From the IMG/VR virus record IMGVR_UViG_3300050024_000062, positions 1 to 42,401 of that record: a stretch of DNA of 42,401 nt; one strand, given 5' to 3'. The DNA comes from a virus. The translations under genes and the position numbers were made by a program. A model generated the notes under the pieces. It made no database searches and was not told the origin of the DNA. It worked only from the letters and a program-made list of their open reading frames with translations. This document shows, piece after piece, positions 32,799 through 38,403 of this stretch. Position 1 is the stretch's first letter; every line of letters starts with the position of its first letter.

Positions 32799-34072
32799 AT
32801 TAACTGTCCTTTCTCGACCACAAACACGCCTACATTTTCAGGCACGATGGCCGGCTTTTCTCCTACGATGGTGGCCAGTATGCTTTTCTCTTCTCTCTGT
32901 GCCCGTTCGATAAAGCCAAAAATGGATTTACCCAGCGATTCGGCGCGATCGATGAGTTCCAGGCCGAAGCCCTCCGGGTAGAGAGAGGAAAGTTCCCCCG
33001 AGAGTCTCATGATTTGGCTGGTGGACAGCATACTTGCCTGGGTGCCTTCGTAAATGAAGTTCCCGTTCTCATCGAAGGACAGGTTTTTAATGCCGCCAGT
33101 GTCGATTTCTGCGAGTTTAGCGATTTTCTTTTTCTTAATGTCTCGTTGTTTGGCTTCTAAGTCGGAAAGCTGCTTCTCGTCGGCTGCCTTCTCGGCGGCT
33201 TTTGTGAGCCGTGCTTGATACGCTTCGTAGAGTACCCTGTTTGCTTCGCCCCGGCTTATCTTGGCTTCCAATTCGGCGGTATCCGGAGGCACGGGTGCTT
33301 TAGGGTGAGTGGGAGCCGTAGGCGCAACCACGAAGTCTATTGGCGGATTATCGGAAAGCCATTTGAGATGCTCTTCGATCTGTTTTTTGCGCGTGGCCGC
33401 CGCTTCGTTGTGTGCATCGGCTTTGCGGACAGATATCGAATATTCCTCTCTGATCGATTCAATTTCGTTATCATGATACGTGCGCAAGAAATCATAATCC
33501 GCTCTAATCCCTGCAATCTCCGCTTTGGCCGCCTCAACATTCAGAAGCCTTACTTCCCGTGTGTCGATTTCTCCGTACGACTTGACCTTGGCCCGAAGGT
33601 CGCGCGCGTCAGATTCGGCCCTGGTCGCTTCCGCATCCAGCTCGGTGGTATCCACGGCGAAAATATCGACAAGATATTTCTTGCGCTCCAACTCATCCTT
33701 ATTTTTGAAAAATTCGTTATCGAGCAGGTACGGATTGAGGAACTTTTTGATTTCATCAACGGGGCGCTTCACCGATTTTCCATCGAGAATGAACACGATG
33801 GGCCTGTCATTGGTTTTAGAACCGTCCCTGGTTACGTACCATTCTCGAGTTAGTGATCCCCTATCGAATACGATTGTAACGCTGGCTTCGGCTTGGCCGT
33901 GCCGGATAATGTCTGTAGGATATTTGCCTCCAAACGCCCATTTCACGGAATTGAGCAGAGTAGTCTTGCCCTGCATGAGATCCCCGTAGAAAAGAATCAG
34001 GGGCTTGTCCAGGTCAATGGTCGTGTCCGCGATCATGCCGATATTTTTAATGATGACCCTTTTAACCTTCAT
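32795..34072 (-). CDS. SbcC/Rad50-type ATPase
   Basis: A 425-residue P-loop protein. It begins with MKVKRVIIKNIGMIADTTID, the typical first strand of RecF/SbcC/Rad50 ATPases, followed by Walker A GDLMQGKT (30-37). A long coiled coil spans about 145-335, and the C-terminal lobe has STSQIMRLSGEL (signature-like) and FGLELIDRAESLG (Walker B-like D). Phage homologues are often paired with an annealing protein and exonuclease, as here (ERF downstream, DEDD exonuclease upstream). It probably works in DNA end processing. Start set by ATGA overlap with the exonuclease stop. Confidence 0.82.
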   Translation of the reverse strand: MKVKRVIIKNIGMIADTTIDLDKPLILFYGDLMQGKTTLLNSVKWAFGGKYPTDIIRHGQAEASVTIVFDRGSLTREWYVTRDGSKTNDRPIVFILDGKSVKRPVDEIKKFLNPYLLDNEFFKNKDELERKKYLVDIFAVDTTELDAEATRAESDARDLRAKVKSYGEIDTREVRLLNVEAAKAEIAGIRADYDFLRTYHDNEIESIREEYSISVRKADAHNEAAATRKKQIEEHLKWLSDNPPIDFVVAPTAPTHPKAPVPPDTAELEAKISRGEANRVLYEAYQARLTKAAEKAADEKQLSDLEAKQRDIKKKKIAKLAEIDTGGIKNLSFDENGNFIYEGTQASMLSTSQIMRLSGELSSLYPEGFGLELIDRAESLGKSIFGFIERAQREEKSILATIVGEKPAIVPENVGVFVVEKGQLI

Positions 34073-34671
34073 ATGTAATATCCCTTCAAACTCTCGTACA
34101 AATCCCACGTGATTTTGCAGTCCTGCCGGCAGTATTCGTGGACTTTTGCGAACTCGCCGCGGTCCCATAGCCCCTGGACCTGAGAGCCGTCGATCCCGTC
34201 AGTTTTGCGGGCGCCTAATTTGAGGTTTGCGTATAGGTCCAAGTTGCCGCGCGCATACGAGTCCCAGTTGCCGAGCACCATGCGGACGTCGATATGATTG
34301 CCGCCGATATCATATTTTTTCATGCTGATTTGTTTTGTGGGCATTATCCCGTGGTACCAGGACCTGCGCAAAAGGAGCGGCAGATCGAATGACCATCCGT
34401 TAAACGTCACGATGATATCGGTGGTCTCCAAGATGTCCCACACGGCCAGAAGTAACTGCCGCTCTGGGTCCGTGTCGAAATCATTTTGCCCTATCGACCA
34501 GCATTGACCGTCGGCGCAGAACCCAGCCACGCAGGGCTGAATGTAATTTGGATCGAAAGCCAGTTTTTCAGCAGGGTCCGTGCGGTCACGGGGTCCCTTT
34601 TCCGGGATAAACGGCATTGCTTTCGGGCAGCGGATAGTTTCAAAGTCCAAAACAGTGGCGGATCTCGTCAT
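34069..34671 (-). CDS. DEDD 3'-5' exonuclease
   Basis: A 200-residue RNase H-fold exonuclease. Motif I is LDFETI (D9, E11), motif II is VTFNGWSFDLPLL (second D), and motif III is EYCRQDCKITWDLY, the Y-x3-D form (DEDDy), as in PolB-type proofreading domains. It lacks a polymerase domain. Close neighbours (SbcC-like ATPase, ERF) suggest a role in resection for recombination. The start at 34671 follows GGAGGG and overlaps the small upstream gene as TAATG. Confidence 0.85.
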   Translation of the reverse strand: MTRSATVLDFETIRCPKAMPFIPEKGPRDRTDPAEKLAFDPNYIQPCVAGFCADGQCWSIGQNDFDTDPERQLLLAVWDILETTDIIVTFNGWSFDLPLLLRRSWYHGIMPTKQISMKKYDIGGNHIDVRMVLGNWDSYARGNLDLYANLKLGARKTDGIDGSQVQGLWDRGEFAKVHEYCRQDCKITWDLYESLKGYYI

Positions 34672-34790
34672 TATATTCCCTCCATTAATTTCCGCTCGGA
34701 TTCGGTTTGCTCGATAAACCAACGGCAGAGCGGATCTTCGGGGTCGACTACGGGCCGCGCTTCAGAATCCTCATTTCCGAGCGTTTTCAT
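34671..34790 (-). CDS. 39-residue acidic protein
   Basis: A tiny ORF linked to both neighbours: its start overlaps the upstream stop (ATGA) and its stop overlaps the exonuclease start (TAATG). The product is acidic with one cysteine (PEDPLCRWFIEQTESERKL region). No motif. Its coupling argues it is translated, and its reading may deliver ribosomes to the exonuclease gene. Confidence 0.55.
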   Translation of the reverse strand: MKTLGNEDSEARPVVDPEDPLCRWFIEQTESERKLMEGI

Positions 34791-35014
34791 AGCGCCGCCG
34801 TCCAGCCCTGCATTTCGGCAAATAAGCGGTTGAGCGTATCCGTCGTATGATCCATCACCGTCACATCCGGAACGATTTCCTGTAATCGAAGCGTCCGGTT
34901 ATGTTCGCAACGTCTACACTGGATCATAATCTTGCCTTTGTATGCCGAGGTGATACGTAGATCGTCCCCGCGTCCTCCGCATGGGCAAACGATATCAATC
35001 ATTGCCTTTGTCAT
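34787..35014 (-). CDS. Zinc-ribbon protein, Com-like
   Basis: A 75-residue protein with the pairs CPC (residues 10-12) and C-x2-C (QCRRCEHNRTLRL), a zinc ribbon reminiscent of Mu Com-type or transcription-factor-like small proteins. AGGAGA precedes the start, which overlaps the pentapeptide-gene stop (ATGA). Probable nucleic-acid binding, function not known. Confidence 0.68.
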   Translation of the reverse strand: MTKAMIDIVCPCGGRGDDLRITSAYKGKIMIQCRRCEHNRTLRLQEIVPDVTVMDHTTDTLNRLFAEMQGWTAAL

Positions 35015-35829
35015 TCGGATATCTCCTTTGGGGCGGTTTCATCGGCCGGGGTAATCTCTTCCTTCGGCGTCCAAAGTTCCGCGTGGCGGAAAACGAGCTG
35101 AAGCGCTGCGGCGTATTCGGTCGCGTGGATATTGCTGTCGTGGGTTTTGGCCAGATCGGCACGGAACTCCATGAGAGAACCAAAAAAGCAACCAGCCTGA
35201 AAATGGAGGCCCTTATCCGTGATGAAAGCCGTGAAGTAAGCTGATCTCGATCCGATCGGACCGATCTGGATGATGGGTCTATGGCCGATAAGAGTTGCAG
35301 CGCCACTCAGGACTGCTCCACTCAGGACTGCGCCACTCAGGACTGCTCCACTCAGGACTGCTCCACTCAGGACTGCGCCACTCAGGACTGCTCCACTCAG
35401 GACTGCTCCACTCAGGACTGCGTTCCTCAGGTCTGCGTTCCTCAGGACTGCTCCACTCAGGACTGCTCCACTCAGGACTGCTCCACTCAGGACTGCGCCA
35501 CTCAGGACTGCTCCACTCAGGACTGCGCCACTCAGGTCTGCGCCACTCAGGTCTGCGTTCCTCAGGACTGCGCCACTCAGGTCTGCGTTCCTCAGGACTG
35601 CGCCACTCAGGTCTGCGTTCCTCAGGTCTGCGTTCCTCAGGACTGCGCCACTCAGGTCTGCGTTCCTCAGGACTGCGTTCCTCAGGTCTGCGTTCCTCAG
35701 GACTGCGCCAGATCTAAATGCTAATTTGGCTACAAGTCCCAACCGGACAGCTTCCGTGTCCCCTTCCACTTCGGCCTCGAAGATCACGGAGCCAGAAAAC
35801 CAGTTTTTAATTTGAGTTAACGATTTCAA
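35011..35829 (-). CDS. Pentapeptide-repeat protein
   Basis: A 272-residue protein. After about 38 residues comes an uninterrupted run of about 27 pentapeptides of the form A(V/D)L(S/R)(G/N), which should fold as a right-handed square beta-helix, then a conserved C-terminal domain (SRSAYFTAFITDKGLHFQAG, EYAAALQLVFRHAEL) often found behind such repeats in phage proteins. Some pentapeptide proteins mimic DNA and inhibit gyrase, but most have no known function. The TTG start is supported by a strong AAGGAGGGGG site and overlap with the previous stop. The DNA repeats are nearly identical (see 35311-35700). Confidence 0.85.
   Translation of the reverse strand: MKSLTQIKNWFSGSVIFEAEVEGDTEAVRLGLVAKLAFRSGAVLRNADLRNAVLRNADLSGAVLRNADLRNADLSGAVLRNADLSGAVLRNADLSGADLSGAVLSGAVLSGAVLSGAVLSGAVLSGAVLRNADLRNAVLSGAVLSGAVLSGAVLSGAVLSGAVLSGAVLSGAVLSGAATLIGHRPIIQIGPIGSRSAYFTAFITDKGLHFQAGCFFGSLMEFRADLAKTHDSNIHATEYAAALQLVFRHAELWTPKEEITPADETAPKEISE
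35311..35700. repeat. 26 tandem 15-bp DNA repeats in the pentapeptide gene
   Basis: Twenty-six consecutive 15-base units with plus-strand consensus GACTGCKCCACTCAG, plus partial units at both ends. Only two places vary: base 2 (A or T, giving Val or Asp) and bases 7-10 (TCCA, GCCA or GTTC, giving Ser-Gly or Arg-Asn). No unit has a stop in any of several frames, which makes long false ORFs on the plus strand. Confidence 0.95.
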
Positions 35830-36152
35830 ATTCCCCCTCCTTTGTTAAAGAGTTCCTCGCACCTCGCAAACACCCGGCAGCTCATCGGATGGCAGTCCGG
35901 ACAGTGTTCCGAGCAATCGAATTCCGGATGCGCCCGGTCGAAGGCCCAGAACTCGAGCCCGGCCCGCGCCCTGTTGGGCCAGGGGCCGTGGATCACGGAG
36001 TCGGCGGGGTGATGGAAATACCATTCGCCCGCAATGCAGTACACGTGGTCGCATTCCCGTTGTATTTCGGCAACGGTTCGCACGTCCCAATCGGCCGCCC
36101 ATTCTGCAAGATCGCGGTCCGTCGTTTTGGAGCTGCGGGTTAATGGGGTCAT
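35826..36152 (-). CDS. Hypothetical protein with Cys-rich end
   Basis: A 108-residue protein, first gene of the leftward operon, with a GGAGAG site. It has many Trp/His residues in the middle (CIAGEWYFHHPADSVIHGPWP) and a C-terminal cluster of cysteines (DCSEHCPDCHPMSCRVFARC) that may bind zinc. Family not recognised. It overlaps the TTG start of the pentapeptide gene. Confidence 0.65.
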   Translation of the reverse strand: MTPLTRSSKTTDRDLAEWAADWDVRTVAEIQRECDHVYCIAGEWYFHHPADSVIHGPWPNRARAGLEFWAFDRAHPEFDCSEHCPDCHPMSCRVFARCEELFNKGGGI

Positions 36153-36294
36153 GGATTGCTCTCCGTCTTGCGTTCACTTCGAACCGATCTTCTGCCGTCT
36201 TGTCGACACCATCTTTCTGCCGCCTCACCGTGTGCAGTTTCCGTCAGGAGGTCGATCACGAATGAGTCAGCGGGTGTCGATCAGTGTTGCGATT

Positions 36295-36323
36295 AGAATA
36301 CACAAGTTTTCGTTCGATGTAAA
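36295..36323 (-). promoter_or_regulatory. Leftward early promoter (PL-like)
   Basis: On the minus strand: -35 TTTACA (36323-36318), a 17-base spacer and -10 TATTCT (36300-36295). It precedes the leftward operon starting at 36152. Two direct copies of GTCGATCA (36276-36283 and 36251-36258), 25 bases apart, lie just downstream and could be regulator sites. The 36153-36402 gap contains this promoter, the repeats and a terminator. Confidence 0.65.
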
Positions 36324-36356
36324 GCGGGAAAAGAACGAAATCTTACGAGAGAGGGC

Positions 36357-36383
36357 AAAAAAATAGCCGCCCGTGTGGACGGC
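36357..36383 (-). terminator. Terminator after repressor and RcsF-like lipoprotein genes
   Basis: On the minus strand GCCGTCC-ACAC-GGGCGGC (one G-T pair in a 7-bp stem), then TA and seven T (36363-36357). It lies 20 bases after the lipoprotein stop and ends the immunity transcript before the PL-like promoter. Confidence 0.85.
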
Positions 36384-36402
36384 CTGTGCTAATCGGGGTC
36401 TT

Positions 36403-36795
36403 TTACTTGATTATTACGGCAGTTCCGCTCGCTTGAACAGTTTCCCAGCAGTTTGTTCCCCACGTGTCCGTGCCGCGGCTGTCGAATGTAACATCGATAA
36501 CTGTGTTGGCTCCCATTTCGAGAGCTTTTAGTTTTAGCTGCGCTAGGGCGTCTCCCTTCGAGGCAGGAGGGTCTGTCAGGAGGTGTTTGCAGGAATAAGC
36601 TGTGATCTCTCCAAGGGTATCGATGATCTCGGTGGGCGCAGCGTTGCCCCCAAGCATGAATATTCTTACGTGGGCCGCCTGGCGCAATTGCTCTTTGGGT
36701 ACCTTCGAAACGTCGGTCACAGGGACAAATGTCCCGCACCCAGAGCTGATGGCAGCGAATATCAGTATCGCGAATTTTGCCTTTTTAAACTTCAC
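36403..36795 (-). CDS. RcsF-like outer-membrane lipoprotein
   Basis: A 130-residue protein. Residues 1-19 are a lipoprotein signal with SSGC at 17-20 and Gly after the Cys, so outer-membrane sorting is expected. The mature part aligns by eye to Escherichia coli RcsF: VRIFM, then TLGEITAYSC against DLGEVSGDSC, ALAQLKLKALEMGANTVI against the ARKRMQINASKMKANAVL helix, and NCWETVQASGTAVII against GCYRQAVCIGSALNI. One of RcsF's two disulfide pairs seems kept. RcsF reports envelope stress to the Rcs phosphorelay. A GTG start follows GGAGGAGGG. It is 19 bases after the repressor gene and shares its transcript. Confidence 0.75.
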   Translation of the reverse strand: MKFKKAKFAILIFAAISSGCGTFVPVTDVSKVPKEQLRQAAHVRIFMLGGNAAPTEIIDTLGEITAYSCKHLLTDPPASKGDALAQLKLKALEMGANTVIDVTFDSRGTDTWGTNCWETVQASGTAVIIK

Positions 36796-36814
36796 TGAGC
36801 GCCCTCCTCCTGAT

Positions 36815-37567
36815 TTATCTTTTCGCCCACCACCAAGCCACGCGGCCGACTATTTGTTCGTAGCCCTCGTCGGCCCTAAGATACAAAGTCGTATCCTTCA
36901 TGAACTGATTTTCGGGCTCCCCGATTATCATTTTATTGTCAGGTAAAAATCTTAGCCACTTTACCGTGACCTTTCCATTGGTTCTGAACGCGACCATCTT
37001 GTTGTGCAAATTGGCTGGCTCCCGGTCTGAATGATCTATGGCTACTATGTCGCCTGTCTGAAGAATCGGAGCCATTGAATCGCCATCGACGTGCGCACAG
37101 GTGTAATTTTCGGCGTCATGAGGCATCCAATCTCGAGAAGCGTAGATGAGAACCCAGCCCTCAACAGCATCCTCATCCACTTCCTGAGGCAAACCCGCCG
37201 CAATGGAATCTTTCAAAAGGGGGATGGGCAGGTAATTGCGGAGTGCCAGTCTGTCAAATTTACCGTAGGTTTTTAATCTGGGAACTTTTTCTATTGTGAG
37301 GTCAGGAGGGCGAATGGCGTCCCTCTCGCGTCCAAAAAACCAGTCCATGGATTTTCCAAAGAAATCAGCAAACCAAAGGACTCGCCCCGCTCCTGGCGTT
37401 GATATTTTTCCTAAATAGTCCCTAAGCATTTTCGCGGAAATCTTATAGCCGTCTTCAGTCATTTTTGTTGCGGCGGATTCCGCGGTGAGACCTCTCTGCT
37501 CGATTGCAAGTTGAAGCCTCTCGGCAAAAATGTCCTTCCACGAATTCTTCGGATCTATTGTTGACAT
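36815..37567 (-). CDS. LexA/CI-type phage repressor
   Basis: A 250-residue repressor that keeps the prophage silent and is inactivated by RecA-stimulated self-cleavage. Residues about 12-75 are an XRE-like HTH domain. The C-terminal S24 peptidase has the nucleophile S164 in DGDSMAP and the general base K203 in VTVKW, and the scissile Ala-Gly is probably A124-G125. The start at 37567 is used because S24/HTH homology starts here; the frame stays open far upstream but would overlap cro. No ribosome site is evident, so it may be leaderless or poorly translated. Its start codon lies within the divergent rightward promoter. Confidence 0.92.
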   Translation of the reverse strand: MSTIDPKNSWKDIFAERLQLAIEQRGLTAESAATKMTEDGYKISAKMLRDYLGKISTPGAGRVLWFADFFGKSMDWFFGRERDAIRPPDLTIEKVPRLKTYGKFDRLALRNYLPIPLLKDSIAAGLPQEVDEDAVEGWVLIYASRDWMPHDAENYTCAHVDGDSMAPILQTGDIVAIDHSDREPANLHNKMVAFRTNGKVTVKWLRFLPDNKMIIGEPENQFMKDTTLYLRADEGYEQIVGRVAWWWAKR

Positions 37568-37581
37568 GCGCACGAATTCTT
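37539..37581. promoter_or_regulatory. Candidate operators: repeated CACGAATTCTT
   Basis: The 11-mer CACGAATTCTT occurs at 37539-37549 and 37571-37581, 32 bases apart or about three helix turns. Each contains GAATTC and part of an imperfect palindrome. The second copy lies between the -35 and -10 boxes of the rightward promoter; the first is within the repressor's early codons. Repressor binding is inferred. Confidence 0.5.
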
Positions 37582-37590
37582 GTGTATTAT
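37561..37590 (+). promoter_or_regulatory. Rightward early promoter (PR-like)
   Basis: TTGACA (37561-37566), an 18-base spacer and TATTAT (37585-37590, five of six). It would drive the Cro-like gene and the replication operon. The -35 box overlaps the divergent repressor start codon. Confidence 0.75.
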
Positions 37591-37618
37591 GTTCCTTACT
37601 AAACTCCGGAGGTGGCAA

Positions 37619-37894
37619 ATGATCCCACGACACAGACTGCAAGGGATTCCCATAAAAATGGCGCTCATCGAGCGGGGCTTCTCCCAAAAGGACATGGCCT
37701 CGATCATGGGAATGGTCTACTCGACCTTCAACATGAAATTGAGGGGAGAGCGGCATTTCACGGAATCCGAACGGAAAAAGCTCTCAACGATTCTCGGGAA
37801 GCCGGAAACCGAGCTTTTCCCAAATAAATTAGATAACGAAAAGGGCCAAAATACACAAGCGGAATCGACACTGAAGGCCGCCAACGGCGCGTGA
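37619..37894 (+). CDS. Cro-like HTH regulator
   Basis: A 91-residue protein. Residues 8-60 form an XRE/Cro HTH (KMALIERGFSQKDMASIMGMVYSTFNMKLRGERHF), followed by a helix (ESERKKLSTIL) and a polar tail. It is the first gene from the rightward promoter, divergent from the repressor, as cro is. The start at 37619 follows GGAGG. It probably opposes the repressor at the shared operators. Confidence 0.82.
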   Translation: MIPRHRLQGIPIKMALIERGFSQKDMASIMGMVYSTFNMKLRGERHFTESERKKLSTILGKPETELFPNKLDNEKGQNTQAESTLKAANGA

Positions 37895-37907
37895 ATAATG
37901 AAAGAAA

Positions 37908-37940
37908 GGTCCCGGCAACGCGGGGAACGTTACCGGGACC
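37908..37940 (+). promoter_or_regulatory. Strong hairpin after the Cro-like gene
   Basis: GGTCCCGG (37908-37915) pairs exactly with CCGGGACC (37933-37940); after one C-A mismatch AACG pairs with CGTT, closing a 7-base loop. No T-run follows, so it is not a standard terminator. Its place after the first rightward gene is where lambdoid phages have nutR and tR1. A role in antitermination, RNA stability or processing is possible. Confidence 0.6.
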
Positions 37941-37992
37941 AGGGGCATAATCCAACCTGATTTTATCACCAGGCCGGAGGGGGGGCTGGTTA

Positions 37993-38220
37993 ATGGGCAA
38001 ACGCGACATCACCAAGAATTTCCGTATCGATGATGAGTTCGAATGTTGGCTTGGCAAGCAGCTCGTCGAACTCGATTGCAGCCTTTCCGATCTAATCCGC
38101 ACTTCAATTCTCCTGGCCATCGGTCAACTTAAGGAAAATCCTTCGTTGCTAAGGATGATCTCACTGGAACAACTCAGAAGTCAGCAAGACTTTCGTAAGA
38201 CAAACGGAAACGTTGACTAA
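37993..38220 (+). CDS. Ribbon-helix-helix protein
   Basis: A 75-residue protein with a CopG/Arc-like pattern: strand DITKNFRIDDEF, then two helices CWLGKQLVELDCSLSDLIRTSILLAIGQL (split by length). Such proteins are dimeric DNA-binding regulators. A GGAGGGGGGG site precedes the start. It may add a layer of control over the replication operon. Confidence 0.75.
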   Translation: MGKRDITKNFRIDDEFECWLGKQLVELDCSLSDLIRTSILLAIGQLKENPSLLRMISLEQLRSQQDFRKTNGNVD

Positions 38221-38279
38221 AAATCTGTACATACAACTGTATTCATCTAAGGATTTCGGTAATTTGGGGAGAACAAGAA

Positions 38280-38402
38280 ATGATGTTTTTAGCCGGTTTA
38301 TTCATTGGCTTCATGGCCGGGCTCGCCCTCACGGGATTATGCCGGGCGGCGTCTCAGCCCGATCCTAAACAGGAAATCCTCGAGGGGTACGACTCACACT
38401 GA
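38280..38402 (+). CDS. 40-residue single-TM peptide
   Basis: A short ORF directly before the helicase gene (one base between) with GGGGAG upstream. Residues 2-22 are a glycine-rich hydrophobic helix (LAGLFIGFMAGLALTGL), then a polar tail. Phage operons often hold such tiny membrane peptides of unknown role. Supported by spacing and ribosome site only. Confidence 0.5.
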   Translation: MMFLAGLFIGFMAGLALTGLCRAASQPDPKQEILEGYDSH

Positions 38403-38403
38403 T

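Noticed and set aside
35311-35700. CRISPR array
   Set aside because: Units are 15 bases in direct tandem without spacers and encode pentapeptides; no cas genes are present.
35270-35815. Three long plus-strand ORFs across the pentapeptide region
   Set aside because: They arise because the 15-base repeat has no stop in these frames; the products are low-complexity (LRTAP, QDCST, HSGL repeats) and the minus-strand frame has a ribosome site and a conserved non-repeat domain.
36262-36366. A 34-codon plus-strand ORF with AGGAGG upstream
   Set aside because: It runs antisense through the PL-like promoter and into the terminator, spacing to the AGGAGG is long, and there is no plus-strand promoter in front.
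37898-37960. A 20-codon leader peptide across the hairpin after the Cro-like gene
   Set aside because: No ribosome site; the reading frame is short and its composition is dictated by the hairpin.
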